Shown: positions 1 through 9,109 of the stretch, piece after piece | Layout: every line of letters begins with the position of its first letter | Position numbering within the stretch: position 1 is the stretch's first letter | NCBI RefSeq assembly: GCF_000384115.1 | Contig: NZ_KB913029.1 | Location: 3,013,057-3,077,056, forward strand | Reading direction: 5' to 3' | Source of the DNA: Sporichthya polymorpha DSM 43042 | Lineage (GTDB): Bacteria; Actinomycetota; Actinomycetes; Sporichthyales; Sporichthyaceae | DNA length: 64,000 nucleotides | Position numbers and translations under genes: made by a program | Notes under the pieces: generated by a model | Seen by the model: the letters and a program-made list of their open reading frames with translations, nothing else | What the model was told of the DNA's origin: nothing | Database searches by the model: none

Positions 1-530
1 GCGGGGATCTCCAGCGCGAGCTCAAGGACCGGCGGCGCGACGACGACCGGGGCGGGGGCCGCGGTGAAGATCGTGGGCTCGACCACCGGAGCCGGCGCGG
101 CCGTGGTCCGGCGGCGGCGGCCCGTGCCGGGCGCGACGGCGACCTCGGGGACCGGCAGCGCGGCGACGGCGGGAATCTCGGCAAGGCTCTCGACCGGGGC
201 CGCGGCCTTGCGGCGGCGGCCGGTGGGGGCCGGCAGCGGCTGGGCGGCCAGAGCCTCCGGGAGCGCCTCGGAGCGGGCCGCAGTGGCGGGCACGGTCTCC
301 GGCGCCGGGGGAACGCGCCGGCGACGGCCGGATCCGGCCGGGACGATGTCTTCAACTGCCCCGGAACGGGGTACCTCGGTAACGAGAGCGGCCGGCTCCG
401 CGATCTCCTTGCGGCGCCGCCCGGTCGGAACCGGCATTTCGGGCGCCGGCACCGAGAGCGGAGCCGAGGCGTCTAGGTCGAGCTGCGCGTCGAGGTGCTC
501 AGCACCACGCGCATGTCGGCCGTTGGCCAC
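1..530 (-). CDS. N-terminal part of a Pro/Ala/Arg-rich protein with GRRR[KR] repeats (cut by window edge)
   Basis: An open minus-strand frame starts at a GTG at 530 and runs off the left edge, so only about 176 N-terminal residues are present. It begins MANGRHARGAEHLDAQLDLD. A GGGAG Shine-Dalgarno lies 8 bases before the GTG. Four copies of a basic motif, TGRRRK, SGRRRR, TGRRRK and TGRRRR, are spaced along a Pro/Ala/Val-rich low-complexity chain. No enzymatic domain is in the visible part. Actinobacterial M23-type peptidases and other envelope proteins often have such disordered basic N-termini and can sit beside sucC, so an envelope hydrolase is one guess. The sequence alone does not prove it. 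The reverse-strand frame is also repetitive but lacks these start signals. Confidence 0.6.
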   Translation of the reverse strand, partial: MANGRHARGAEHLDAQLDLDASAPLSVPAPEMPVPTGRRRKEIAEPAALVTEVPRSGAVEDIVPAGSGRRRRVPPAPETVPATAARSEALPEALAAQPLPAPTGRRRKAAAPVESLAEIPAVAALPVPEVAVAPGTGRRRRTTAAPAPVVEPTIFTAAPAPVVVAPPVLELALEIP

Positions 531-1282
531 GGAGGCATCTCCCGGTCACTCGGTGTTGGTACTCGTGCCGCTGAAGCGCAGTGCTGCGACTCCAGCAGTC
601 CCGAACGGTAACGGTCACGCGGTCATGCACCCACGGCCACCCGGCAAAGAACGCTCAAAGTGACCAGGGGCCGGTGCTGAAGTTACCCGATGTGACTACC
701 GGGGCCCCAGTCATGACCGTGTGGTGTGGACATGACGTGCAGAAGAGCAAAATCCACCCGTTCCGACACGCCGAGCTACCGTGAAATCTACCCACGTTCC
801 GTAGCCGGCGACGGTCACTCTCTGCTTTCCGTGCCGATCCGAATCCGATCTGTGACCACCGTCCGCGGCCGGCGTCAACGCCGCTCCAACTCGCCCCGCG
901 CGTCCTCTTGACTTCGCGTCCGGGTACGTCCCGGAGCGCCGGTTTCCTGTGGAAAGACCGTGGAGATCGCTCAGAGCCTTGACCCCGCCCCCGCGCCGGA
1001 CGAACCTGCTGGCGCGGGGAGGCTCAGCCCGCCAGCGACCTTCGCTCGTGGCGCCGTTCACCGGCCGTCAAGGGCACAGGGACTCCTCCCCGCCCAAACA
1101 CCTTCTGCGCGGCCGCCGGCCGCGGAGCGCTCGCAGCCGCGCGGCTCGCGCTCACGTCGCGACACCGCCGTTGTGCGGCGGTGATTCGGGTCTCTCCGCG
1201 GAACCCTGTGCGCGTCGGGTTCGTTAGGGGCGGCTAGTCTCGCGGCGGATTTGCCCCGAATACGTGAAGGAAGGGCCCCGCC
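531..1282. other. Long divergent intergenic region between the repeat protein and sucC
   Basis: About 750 bases without a convincing gene; open frames here have no ribosome-binding site and no recognisable product. It must hold promoters for the leftward gene and for sucC. I see one clear hairpin, CACCGCCG / CGGCGGTG with a 5-base loop, at 1163-1183. A weak -10-like TAGTCT lies at 1235-1240, upstream of sucC. I looked for conserved parts of a cyclic-di-AMP (ydaO) riboswitch, which often precedes actinobacterial cell-wall hydrolase genes, and did not find them. Confidence 0.5.
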
Positions 1283-2455
1283 GTGGACCTGTTCGAGTAC
1301 CAGGCGCGCGACCTGTTCGCCAAGCACGGAGTACCGGTGCTGGGCGGCTTGGTCGCCGAGACCCCCGCGGAGGCCCGCGCCGCGGCCGAGAAGCTGGGCG
1401 GCCGCGTGGTCGTCAAGGCCCAGGTGAAGGTCGGTGGCCGCGGCAAGGCCGGCGGCGTCAAGCTCGCGGAGACCGCGGAGGAGGCCGAGCAGCTCGCCGA
1501 GCAGATCCTCGGCATGGACATCAAGGGCCACACCGTGCGCCGCGTGATGCTCGCCCAGACCGCGGACATCGAGACGGAGTTCTACTGCTCCTTCCTCCTC
1601 GACCGCACCAACCGCACCTTCCTGGCGATGGCCACGACGCAGGGCGGCATGGACGTCGAGCAGGTCGCCGCCGAGACCCCCCACCTGCTGGCCAAGATCC
1701 CGGTCGACGCGAACGTCGGCTGCGACGCGGCCAAGGCCGCCGAGATCGTCCAGGCCGCCGGCTTCCCGGCCGAGGTCGCGCCGGACGTCGAGGCCGTGCT
1801 GCAGAAGCTCTGGACCGTCTTCCGCTCCGAGGACGCGACGCTGGTCGAGGTCAACCCGCTCGTGAAGACCACCGAGGGCGTCATCATGGCGCTCGACGGC
1901 AAGGTCTCCCTCGACGAGAACGCCGGCTTCCGCCACGCCGACCACGAGGCGCTCGAGGACAAGAGCGCGGTCGACCCGCTGGAGCAGAAGGCCAAGGAGA
2001 AGGACCTCAACTACGTCAAGCTCGACGGCGAGATCGGGATCATCGGCAACGGTGCGGGCCTGGTCATGTCGACCCTCGACGTCGTCGCCTACGCGGGCGA
2101 GGCCCACGGCGGCGTGAAGCCGGCGAACTTCCTCGACATCGGCGGTGGCGCCTCGGCCGAGGTCATGGCGAACGGCCTCGACATCATCCTGGGCGACCCG
2201 GCCGTGAAGAGCGTCTTCGTCAACGTCTTCGGCGGCATCACCGCCTGCGACGCGGTCGCCAACGGCATCGTCCAGGCCATCGCGCTCCTCGAGGGCCAGG
2301 GCCAGACCGTGAACAAGCCGCTCGTCGTGCGCCTCGACGGCAACAACGCCGAAGAGGGTCGCCGCATCCTCAACGACGCGAACCTGTCCGTGGTCGAGAT
2401 GGTCGACACGATGGACGGCGCTGCCGCCCGCGTGGCCGAGCTCGCCGCCCGCTGA
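1283..2455 (+). CDS. sucC: Succinyl-CoA synthetase (ADP-forming) beta subunit
   Basis: This is the beta chain of succinyl-CoA synthetase, which makes succinate and ATP or GTP from succinyl-CoA in the TCA cycle. The 390-residue length is normal for the family. It starts [20 protein letters not shown], the typical N-terminus, followed by an ATP-grasp nucleotide-binding domain ([16 protein letters not shown] near residues 48-65). The C-terminal CoA-ligase domain has [17 protein letters not shown]. The GTG start is supported by a GAAGGAAGG Shine-Dalgarno at 1266-1274. sucD follows 27 bases downstream on the same strand, so the two form an operon that ends at the hairpin at 3407-3440. Confidence 0.97.
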   Translation: MDLFEYQARDLFAKHGVPVLGGLVAETPAEARAAAEKLGGRVVVKAQVKVGGRGKAGGVKLAETAEEAEQLAEQILGMDIKGHTVRRVMLAQTADIETEFYCSFLLDRTNRTFLAMATTQGGMDVEQVAAETPHLLAKIPVDANVGCDAAKAAEIVQAAGFPAEVAPDVEAVLQKLWTVFRSEDATLVEVNPLVKTTEGVIMALDGKVSLDENAGFRHADHEALEDKSAVDPLEQKAKEKDLNYVKLDGEIGIIGNGAGLVMSTLDVVAYAGEAHGGVKPANFLDIGGGASAEVMANGLDIILGDPAVKSVFVNVFGGITACDAVANGIVQAIALLEGQGQTVNKPLVVRLDGNNAEEGRRILNDANLSVVEMVDTMDGAAARVAELAAR

Positions 2456-2482
2456 CGATCCCTCAGATCTAAGGACCTAGCT

Positions 2483-3370
2483 GTGGCAATCTTCCTCAAC
2501 GAAAACAGCAAGATCGTCGTTCAGGGCATGACGGGTTCCGAGGGGCGCAAGCACACCCAGCGGATGCTCGACTCCGGCTCGAACATCGTCGGCGGCGTCA
2601 CCCCCGGCAAGGGCGGTCAGAAGGTCGAGTTCAACGGCGCGGCGCTGCCCGTCTACAACTCGGTCGCCGAGGCGGTCTCCGACGGCGGCGCGAACGTCTC
2701 CGTCGTCTTCGTCCCGCCGAAGTTCACCAAGGGCGCGGTCATCGAGGCGATCGACGCGGGCGTCCCGCTGATCGTCGTCATCACCGAGGGTGTGCCGGTC
2801 CACGACACCGCCAGCTTCCACGCCTACAACCAGAGCAAGGGCGCCGCGTCGCGGATCATCGGCCCGAACTGCCCGGGGATCATCTCGCCCGGGAAGTCGA
2901 ACGCCGGCATCATCCCGGCCGACATCACCAAGGCCGGTCGCATCGGTCTCGTGTCGAAGTCCGGCACGCTGACCTACCAGATGATGTACGAGCTCCGGGA
3001 CATCGGCTTCACCACCTGCGTCGGCATCGGTGGCGACCCGGTCATCGGCACCACGCACATCGACTGCCTCGCCGCCTTCCAGGCCGACCCCGACACCGAC
3101 GCCATCGTGATGATCGGCGAGATCGGTGGCGACGCCGAGGAGCGCGCCGCGGACTTCATCGCCGCCAACGTGACCAAGCCGGTCGTCGCCTACGTCGCGG
3201 GCTTCACCGCCCCCGAGGGCAAGACCATGGGCCACGCCGGCGCGATCGTCTCCGGTTCCTCCGGCACCGCCCAGGCGAAGAAGGAGGCCCTCGAGGCCAT
3301 CGGCGTCAAGGTCGGCAAGACCCCGTCCGAGACCGCCCGCCTCATGCGCGAGGCCGTCGCCACGCTGTGA
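2483..3370 (+). CDS. sucD: Succinyl-CoA synthetase alpha subunit
   Basis: This is the alpha chain that binds CoA and carries the phosphohistidine intermediate. The 295-residue protein has the N-terminal Rossmann CoA-binding fold ([17 protein letters not shown], residues 13-29; PGKGGQ at 41-46). The phosphorylated histidine is in [14 protein letters not shown], His251 by my count. The start is GTG with AAGGAC just upstream. It lies directly after sucC, so the two subunits are co-expressed. Confidence 0.97.
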   Translation: MAIFLNENSKIVVQGMTGSEGRKHTQRMLDSGSNIVGGVTPGKGGQKVEFNGAALPVYNSVAEAVSDGGANVSVVFVPPKFTKGAVIEAIDAGVPLIVVITEGVPVHDTASFHAYNQSKGAASRIIGPNCPGIISPGKSNAGIIPADITKAGRIGLVSKSGTLTYQMMYELRDIGFTTCVGIGGDPVIGTTHIDCLAAFQADPDTDAIVMIGEIGGDAEERAADFIAANVTKPVVAYVAGFTAPEGKTMGHAGAIVSGSSGTAQAKKEALEAIGVKVGKTPSETARLMREAVATL

Positions 3371-3406
3371 CATCGGCGCGCTCCGCGCCCGTCAGCCGCA
3401 GAGCAC

Positions 3407-3440
3407 TGAGCCCCGGTTCCCTCGAGGGAACCGGGGCTCA
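3407..3440. terminator. Perfect 34-bp palindromic terminator after sucD
   Basis: A perfect inverted repeat with 17-bp arms and no intervening loop, starting TGAGCCCCGGTTCCC. It sits 37 bases after the sucD stop and 35 bases after the stop of the convergent minus-strand gene, so it can serve both transcripts. There is no U-tract, as is usual in actinobacteria. Confidence 0.85.
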
Positions 3441-3474
3441 CGCGCGTTCCAGGCCGCAGGGGGTGGCCGGGGCG

Positions 3475-4167
3475 TCAGTTCGCGGGGCGGACGACGTACC
3501 AGTTGCCCTTGAGGTGGTCGAACGAGGCGCCGGGGTTGGCAGCGCGGATCTCATCGGTGGGCCCGTCGACGAGGTAGGTGAACGCGGCGCCGGTGGTGCC
3601 GCCGAACGGGCCGGCCAGGTGGAACTGGGCGGCGCCGGCGCTGTCGCGGGTGACGCCGTCGACCCAGTAGGAGCCGATGCGGCCCGGGGTCAGACCGTCG
3701 GCGACGCCCTGGTCCCACTTCTTGGCCGTCGGGAGGGCACGCAGGGTCGACTCGAAGCCGCCCTCGGCCTGCATCCACCGCAGCTCCTGCGGGAGCTCCT
3801 CGTACTCGAGGCCGACCACGGCCGCGACCATCAGCGGCACACCGAGGAACGCGGTGGTCAAGGTGCGCCGCGAGACCGCGGCCACGAACCGGGCGAGGAA
3901 CGCCACCAGGCAGGCGAGGCCCACCCAGGCGAACGGGTCCCCGGTCAGGTCGAGGCCGGTCGGGGAGCTGGCGGCCCAGATCACGCTGAGCGTGCCGGCG
4001 CCGCAGATCGCGGAGAAGGTCCAGCCCGGGGCGCCCAGCAGGCGCTCGGCGAGCGTGGGCTCGCGGTCGACGTCCTCCTCGACGACGAAGCTGGCCACCG
4101 GCGGGCGGGCCGGGGCGCTCAGCGCGGAGGACAGCGCTGGGGAGGTGGCATCGATGACATGGTCCAC
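3475..4167 (-). CDS. Hypothetical membrane protein with three predicted helices
   Basis: 230 residues, no family recognised. A charged cytoplasmic N-terminus of about 48 residues is followed by three hydrophobic segments. These are around WTFSAICGAGTLSVIWAAS, PFAWVGLACLVAFLARFVAAV and LTTAFLGVPLMVAAVVGL. A soluble C-terminal half of about 100 residues follows and ends near GNWYVVRPAN. It runs towards sucD and shares the terminator at 3407-3440. Its upstream region, shared with the divergent gene at 4337, contains a long palindrome (4241-4286) that could control both genes. Function unknown. Confidence 0.7.
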   Translation of the reverse strand: MDHVIDATSPALSSALSAPARPPVASFVVEEDVDREPTLAERLLGAPGWTFSAICGAGTLSVIWAASSPTGLDLTGDPFAWVGLACLVAFLARFVAAVSRRTLTTAFLGVPLMVAAVVGLEYEELPQELRWMQAEGGFESTLRALPTAKKWDQGVADGLTPGRIGSYWVDGVTRDSAGAAQFHLAGPFGGTTGAAFTYLVDGPTDEIRAANPGASFDHLKGNWYVVRPAN

Positions 4168-4240
4168 GCTTCCATTGAAGGCACCGGTGACGGGCGGTGA
4201 GGGGCGATCGTCGGAACGTCCCCCAAGGTCACAGATGTCC

Positions 4241-4286
4241 GTTCCGCAGGACGCGTGCGGTGATCACCGAGCGCGTAGTACGGAAC
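4241..4286. promoter_or_regulatory. 46-bp three-block interrupted palindrome, candidate operator
   Basis: The site reads GTTCCG-N4-ACGCG-N3-GGTGA and its exact mirror TCACC-N3-CGCGT-N4-CGGAAC. All three blocks are perfectly complementary and the spacers have identical lengths on both sides; only the spacer bases differ. This pattern suggests a protein dimer or tetramer site read on several helical turns rather than an RNA stem. It lies between the divergent genes at 4167 (minus) and 4337 (plus). Confidence 0.6.
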
Positions 4287-4336
4287 ACGTGGTGTCGGTG
4301 CGTGATCTTCACATCCGCGACGGTCACAGTGGACGA

Positions 4337-5842
4337 ATGGTCAGTCTCGACGCCGGGCCGCGGCTTCGTTCCGCCCGTCCCGGATCCGGTCGGGAGACGC
4401 CCCGCCCGCGTTGGCTGCTCGCCGCGGGGGCCGGGGCCGCTGCCCTGGGGGCCGCGGTGGGGACCGCGCTGCTCTCGGCGATCACCGTCCTGCTCTGGGC
4501 GGCCGGGCCGATCGTCTCCGACGGCGTCAGTGCCGCGCCCTTCCGCGGGGCCGCCACGCTCTGGCTGATGGGTCAGCGCGCCCCCATCGAGAGCGGCACC
4601 TACGAGCTCGTGCTGCCGCCGCTGCTGATCACCGCGGTCGTGGTCGTGCTGACGGTCCGCCTGGCCGGCTGGGCCGCCCGCGCCACCGCGGCCCACGAGC
4701 TCGCCCCCGCGGCGATGGTCGGGGGCGGCGTCCTGCTCGGGCACGCCACCGCGGCCGGGGTCGCGGCCTGGGTGAGCGCCCGGGCCGGCGCCGGGGTCGA
4801 CCTGTCCGACGCACTGCGGGCCGCGCTGATCCTCGGCGTCCCGTGCGTGATCGCCGGCGTTGTGCCGCAGACCTGGCCCTGGGCCATCGCCGTTGCCCGC
4901 GTCGGGGACCGGGTGCGCACCGCCGCCCGGGCCGCGGGATTCGGCGCGCTGGCTCTCGCCGCGGGTGGCGCCGCGGCACTGGTGCTCTCGCTGATCGTCC
5001 ACGCCGGTGAGTTCTCGGACGTGCTGGGCCTCGTCGGCGGCGGCGTGAACGGCGGCGTCGGCGTCGTGCTGCTCTGCCTGGCGCTGCTGCCCAACGCCGT
5101 GCTGTGGGTGATCTCGCTGGCCGCCGGCCCCGGGTTCGCGCTCGGCGCCGACGGCGGGCTCAGTCTCACCGGGGAGATGCACGGCGACGCGCTGCCCGCC
5201 CTGCCGCTGCTCGCCGCCCTGCCGGGCGCGGGCCCGCTGCCGGGGTACGCGTGGCTGCTGGTGGCGGTCCCGGTCGGCGCCGGCGGCGTCGTCGGCTGGT
5301 TCGCCCGTCCGGCGGGTGGCCGGCGCCGGGGGTGGCGCGAGGAGCTCGCGACCGCCGCGGTGGCCGGGGTCGTCCTCGGCCTGGGCGCCGGCGTGCTGGC
5401 GGGCTTCTCCGCCGGTGGCGCCGGGGGCCGCCTCGACGAGTTCGGCCCGAACGGGCTGCTCGTCGGCGTCCTGCTCGCCGCGCAGCTCGCCGCCGCGGCC
5501 GTGGTCCTCGCCGCGGGCCGCATCGGCTGGGAGCACTACCGGCAGCCGATCGAGCGCGTCGCGGGCCGCACGATGATGCCGATGCCGCGGATCCCGACCC
5601 AGAAGCAGCCGGCCCAGAAGCAGCCGGCCCACAAGCAGCCGGCCCAGAAGAAGCCCGGGGCCGAGCCGAAGCCCGCGGCCGAGCCGAAGCCGACGGTGGA
5701 GCGCACCGCGGACGGCTCGGCCGGGACCCCGATCGAGGTCGTGGCGGCTGCTGACGTCGACGACCTGGCGGACGACGACGGCGCCGGACCGCAGTCCGAC
5801 GCCGTCGAGGCCAATCCCGAGGACCAGCCCCGCGGCGACTAG
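4337..5842 (+). CDS. DUF6350-type polytopic membrane protein
   Basis: About 501 residues, mostly Ala/Gly/Val/Leu-rich hydrophobic helices; I estimate around ten membrane segments. It resembles the actinobacterial membrane proteins (cell division membrane protein / DUF6350 family) that lie directly before purN in this part of the chromosome. The last 80 residues are a hydrophilic tail that begins with a Lys-Gln-Pro-Ala repeat and ends very acidic. The ATG at 4337 is chosen because the hydrophobic domain starts soon after. A longer open frame upstream overlaps the divergent gene and is not credible. Its stop overlaps that of the convergent gene at 5839 by four bases. Role unknown. Confidence 0.8.
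   Translation: MVSLDAGPRLRSARPGSGRETPRPRWLLAAGAGAAALGAAVGTALLSAITVLLWAAGPIVSDGVSAAPFRGAATLWLMGQRAPIESGTYELVLPPLLITAVVVVLTVRLAGWAARATAAHELAPAAMVGGGVLLGHATAAGVAAWVSARAGAGVDLSDALRAALILGVPCVIAGVVPQTWPWAIAVARVGDRVRTAARAAGFGALALAAGGAAALVLSLIVHAGEFSDVLGLVGGGVNGGVGVVLLCLALLPNAVLWVISLAAGPGFALGADGGLSLTGEMHGDALPALPLLAALPGAGPLPGYAWLLVAVPVGAGGVVGWFARPAGGRRRGWREELATAAVAGVVLGLGAGVLAGFSAGGAGGRLDEFGPNGLLVGVLLAAQLAAAAVVLAAGRIGWEHYRQPIERVAGRTMMPMPRIPTQKQPAQKQPAHKQPAQKKPGAEPKPAAEPKPTVERTADGSAGTPIEVVAAADVDDLADDDGAGPQSDAVEANPEDQPRGD
5600..5659 (+). repeat. 15-bp coding minisatellite, four units
   Basis: Four head-to-tail copies of CAGAAGCAGCCGGCC, the last two with substitutions, encode the repeated pentapeptide QKQPA / HKQPA in the cytoplasmic tail of the DUF6350-type protein. 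Being a multiple of three, copy-number changes would keep the frame. Confidence 0.85.
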
Positions 5843-6621
5843 CCCGCCGCCACCACGTCGGCCATGCAGTGCATGCCCTCGGCGACGGTGTGGGTGTCCT
5901 GGACGCAGTTCTGAAAGTCGGTCGCGGAGTACGCGGTGAACAGCCAGGCGGCGGCCGCGGTCCAGACCGTCGCGAGGATCAGGGCGATCACCCCGAGCGC
6001 GAAGCCGCCGCCGGCGCTGCCGGGGTTGCTGGCGAAGCCGTAGCGGGCGCGCAGGCGGCCCTTGCGACCGAGCACGATGGCGAGGACCGCGAACAGGAAC
6101 GCCAGCGGGAACAGCGGGAACAGGACGCTGGTGAACAGGATGCTCAGGACGCCGAAGACCATCGCCATCCGCCCGGCGACGTTGCGCATCGGGTAGAGCG
6201 CGCCGGTCTCGGTCAGGGGCAGGCCGGTGACCGGGTCGTAGGTGGTGACGTCGGCGATGCCGGGCGCCGGGGCGGCCGCGAACGTCTGGGTCGCCTCCGG
6301 GCTGTAGGCCGGGGCGTAGGCCGACTCGTACGTGGTCGCCTCGTAGGTGGCGGCGGCCGGGGGAGCCGGCGGGGCCGCGGTGTAGCTGTCGTAACCCGTG
6401 GGCGCCAGCGGGTACGCCGGCGTGGGGATCGGCGCGGTGTGCTGGGGCGCATACGCCGGGGCCGGGGGAGTCGCCTCACCCGACGGGGACCGGTACCAGA
6501 CGTGGTCCGAGCCGTTGGCCGAGCCGTTCAGCCGGGTGTCGCCCCCGGCGGTGGAGCCGCCGGAGTTCCACGCGCCGGATCCGTAGGAGTCGTTCCAGGA
6601 GTTCGATCCGCGCTCGTACAT
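5839..6621 (-). CDS. DUF4190-type membrane protein with a Tyr/Pro/Ala-rich N-terminus
   Basis: About 260 residues. The first 150 are low complexity (Ala, Pro, Tyr, Thr, with many APAY/TYE-like motifs). Two hydrophobic helices follow, around MAMVFGVLSILFTSVLFPLF and GVIALILATVWTAAAAWLF, separated by GRKGRLRARYG. That layout is typical of DUF4190 proteins. I chose the ATG at 6621 because GGAAGGA lies 7 bases upstream. An in-frame ATG at 6738 with a GGAGG further away is possible and would add a basic 39-residue extension. Function unknown. Confidence 0.75.
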   Translation of the reverse strand: MYERGSNSWNDSYGSGAWNSGGSTAGGDTRLNGSANGSDHVWYRSPSGEATPPAPAYAPQHTAPIPTPAYPLAPTGYDSYTAAPPAPPAAATYEATTYESAYAPAYSPEATQTFAAAPAPGIADVTTYDPVTGLPLTETGALYPMRNVAGRMAMVFGVLSILFTSVLFPLFPLAFLFAVLAIVLGRKGRLRARYGFASNPGSAGGGFALGVIALILATVWTAAAAWLFTAYSATDFQNCVQDTHTVAEGMHCMADVVAAG

Positions 6622-6807
6622 CGCCGAGTCCTTCCGCTGCCGCCGCTGCGTGTGTGTCGCGACCCGGAGGGAGGCCGCGATCATCCTGGCGGCGTCAGTG
6701 TGCGCCGATTCGGCCCGTTCCGTCCGGCGCTTTGCCATGGAGGTGAATTCCTCCTACCGGGGGCGGATATCGTGACCGGCGTCCGGAACGTGGAGTTCGC
6801 ACCCCCG

Positions 6808-7479
6808 ATGGCAGGAGCAGTCGCGCAGGTGGGAGTCTCGGCGTCCGGCTCTACCCCGGGGGCAGCCCGCCTCGTCGTGCTGGTCAGCGGGTCCGGCACC
6901 AATCTGCAGGCGCTGCTCGATGCCTGCGCCGACCCGGCGTACGGCGCCACCGTGGTGGCGGTGGGCGCGGACCGGACCGACATCGAGGGTCTGCGCCGGG
7001 CGGAGAAGGTCGGCGTGCCGACGTTCGTCTGCCGCGTCGGTGATCACCCCACGCGGTCGGACTGGGACGCTGCGTTGACCGCCGCGGTCGCGGCGCACGA
7101 GCCGGACCTCGTCGTGTCCGCCGGCTTCATGAAGATCCTGGGCGCGACGTTCCTGGACCGGTTCTCCGGTCGCTGCGTGAACACGCACCCCGCGCTGCTG
7201 CCGGCGTTCCCCGGCGCCCACGGGGTCCGGGACGCCCTCGCCTACGGTGTCCGGGTGACCGGGTGCACCGTGCACCTCGTCGACGCGGGCGTCGACACCG
7301 GCCCGATCGTGGCCCAGGCCGCGGTCGAGGTCCTCGACGACGACGACGAGGACTCGCTGCACGAACGCATCAAGACCGTCGAGCGCGGCCTGCTGGTCGA
7401 GATCGTCGGTCGCATGGCCCGCGAAGGATTCGTGCTGGACGGCCGCCGGGTGCGGTTCGGCACGGCAGCATCGAACTGA
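6808..7479 (+). CDS. purN: Phosphoribosylglycinamide formyltransferase
   Basis: Transfers a formyl group from 10-formyltetrahydrofolate to GAR in purine synthesis. The protein has the family signature LVVLVSGSGTNLQALLDA for phosphate binding, the folate/catalytic stretch HEPDLVVSAGFMKIL, and NTHPALLPAFPGAHGVRDAL with the catalytic Asn and His. The metal/substrate Asp is in HLVDAGVDTGPI. With the ATG at 6808 it is 223 residues. An in-frame GTG at 6772 is an alternative that adds 12 residues, so the start is not certain. purH follows 22 bases later, giving a purNH operon. Confidence 0.95.
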   Translation: MAGAVAQVGVSASGSTPGAARLVVLVSGSGTNLQALLDACADPAYGATVVAVGADRTDIEGLRRAEKVGVPTFVCRVGDHPTRSDWDAALTAAVAAHEPDLVVSAGFMKILGATFLDRFSGRCVNTHPALLPAFPGAHGVRDALAYGVRVTGCTVHLVDAGVDTGPIVAQAAVEVLDDDDEDSLHERIKTVERGLLVEIVGRMAREGFVLDGRRVRFGTAASN

Positions 7480-7501
7480 TTGAAAACTGATGGAGACTCA
7501 G

Positions 7502-9058
7502 ATGAGTGACGGACGGCGGCCGGTTCGACGGGCCTTGATCAGCGTCTACGACAAGACCGGTCTGACCGAGCTGGCCCAGGGGCTGCACGCGGCCGGGGTC
7601 TCCATCGTGTCGACCGGGTCGACCGGGTCGAGGATCGCCGAGGCCGGCGTCCCGGTGACGAAGGTCGAGGAGCTCACCGGGTTCCCGGAGTGCCTCGACG
7701 GCCGGGTGAAGACGCTGCACCCGCGCGTCCACGCGGGCATCCTCGCCGACCTCCGGCTCGAGGCCCACGCCGCGCAGCTCGGCGAGCTCGGCGTGGAGCC
7801 GTTCGAGCTCGTCGTCGTGAACCTGTACCCGTTCCAGGCCACGGTCGCCTCCGGCGCGAGCCCCGACGAGTGCGTCGAGCAGATCGACATCGGTGGCCCG
7901 TCGATGGTCCGCGCCGCGGCGAAGAACCACCCGAGCGTCGCGGTCGTCGTCGACCCGAAGCGCTACACCGACGTGCTGGCGGCCGTCGCCGAGGGCGGCT
8001 TCACGCTCGAGGCGCGCCGGCTGCTGGCCGTCGCCGCGTTCCAGCACACCGCCGAGTACGACGTCGCCGTCGCCTCGTGGCTGGGTTCGCAGTACAAGGA
8101 GGACCCGGAGTCCCCGTGGCCGAACTGGGCCGGCGCGACCTGGACCCGCTCCGCCGTCCTGCGCTACGGCGAGAACCCGCACCAGCAGGCCGCGCTGTAC
8201 GCCTCCGACGCCGGTGGCCTTGCCGTCGCCGAGCAGCTGCACGGCAAGGAGATGTCCTACAACAACTACGTCGACACCGACGCGGCCCGCCGCGCGGCGT
8301 ACGACTTCGCCGACCCCTGCGTCGCGATCATCAAGCACGCCAACCCGTGCGGCATCGCGATCGGCGCGGACGTCGCCGAGGCGCATCGCAAGGCGCACGA
8401 GTGCGACCCGGTCTCCGCGTTCGGCGGCGTGATCGCCACCAACGTCCCGGTCACCGCGGCGATGGCCGAGCAGGTCGCCGAGATCTTCACCGAGGTGATC
8501 TGCGCGCCCGACTTCGAACCGGCCGCTCTGGACATCCTGCGGTCGAAGAAGAACCTCCGCCTCCTCAAGGCCGCGCCGATCCAGCCGGGCCGCGCCGCGG
8601 AGTTCCGGCCGATCTCCGGCGGCGTGCTGCTGCAGACCATGGACAAGCTCGACGCCCCCGGCGACGCCCCGGCCAACTGGACGCTGGCGTGCGGCGAGCC
8701 CGCCTCGCCGGAGCAGCTGGTCGACCTCGCCTTCGCGTGGCGGGCGATCCGCTCGGTGAAGTCCAACGCGATCCTGCTCGCCAAGGGCGGCGCCACCGTC
8801 GGCGTCGGCATGGGCCAGGTCAACCGCGTCGACTCCGCCCGGCTGTCCGTCGCCCGCGCCGGGGAGCGCGCCGCCGGCTCCGTCGCCGCCTCCGACGCGT
8901 TCTTCCCGTTCCCCGACGGTCTCCAGGTGCTGATCGACGCCGGCGTCGCCGCCGTCGTCCAGCCCGGCGGCTCGGTCCGGGACGAGGAGGTCATCACCGC
9001 CGCCCGGGCCGCCGGGATCACGATGTACCTCACCGGGACGCGCCACTTCGCCCACTGA
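7502..9058 (+). CDS. purH: Bifunctional AICAR formyltransferase / IMP cyclohydrolase
   Basis: Catalyses the last two steps of IMP synthesis. The N-terminal MGS-like cyclohydrolase domain starts [12 protein letters not shown] and has [13 protein letters not shown] and [10 protein letters not shown]-like segments. The C-terminal AICAR transformylase domain has [11 protein letters not shown], the catalytic KHANPCG (Lys-His) and [17 protein letters not shown]. Length is 518 residues from the ATG at 7502. That ATG is preferred over one at 7490 because GGAG lies 6 bases before it. A hairpin at 9067-9109 ends the purNH transcript. Confidence 0.97.
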   Translation: MSDGRRPVRRALISVYDKTGLTELAQGLHAAGVSIVSTGSTGSRIAEAGVPVTKVEELTGFPECLDGRVKTLHPRVHAGILADLRLEAHAAQLGELGVEPFELVVVNLYPFQATVASGASPDECVEQIDIGGPSMVRAAAKNHPSVAVVVDPKRYTDVLAAVAEGGFTLEARRLLAVAAFQHTAEYDVAVASWLGSQYKEDPESPWPNWAGATWTRSAVLRYGENPHQQAALYASDAGGLAVAEQLHGKEMSYNNYVDTDAARRAAYDFADPCVAIIKHANPCGIAIGADVAEAHRKAHECDPVSAFGGVIATNVPVTAAMAEQVAEIFTEVICAPDFEPAALDILRSKKNLRLLKAAPIQPGRAAEFRPISGGVLLQTMDKLDAPGDAPANWTLACGEPASPEQLVDLAFAWRAIRSVKSNAILLAKGGATVGVGMGQVNRVDSARLSVARAGERAAGSVAASDAFFPFPDGLQVLIDAGVAAVVQPGGSVRDEEVITAARAAGITMYLTGTRHFAH

Positions 9059-9066
9059 CCGCGCCT

Positions 9067-9109
9067 TCCCAACCCCCACTGAAGATGTCATCTCCAGTGG
9101 GGGTTGGGA
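9067..9109 (+). terminator. Hairpin terminator after purH
   Basis: 15-bp perfectly complementary arms (TCCCAACCCCCACTG and its reverse complement) with a 13-base loop, starting 8 bases after the purH stop codon. Confidence 0.85.

Noticed and set aside
64-663. A 199-codon plus-strand frame with RRRRP repeats
   Set aside because: The minus-strand frame starting at 530 has a better start site, a sensible N-terminus and codon use; the plus frame mirrors its repeats.
531-1100. A cyclic-di-AMP (ydaO) riboswitch upstream of the leftward envelope-like gene
   Set aside because: Expected from the gene type in actinobacteria, but the conserved ydaO segments could not be found on the minus strand.
711-1227. 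Short frames (60-116 codons) in the gap before sucC
   Set aside because: No ribosome-binding sites, arginine-rich random composition, no recognisable domain.
1264-2472. A 402-codon frame overlapping sucC in another phase
   Set aside because: Arg/Gly/Pro-rich shadow translation caused by high GC; sucC in the other frame is a certain match.
4337-4339. A longer DUF6350-type protein starting at 3677
   Set aside because: The extra 220 codons are antisense to the membrane protein at 3475-4167 and cross the palindrome; hydrophobic domain and family start lie after 4337.
5600-5659. A CRISPR-like array
   Set aside because: The 15-bp repeats are in frame, have no spacers and encode a peptide repeat.
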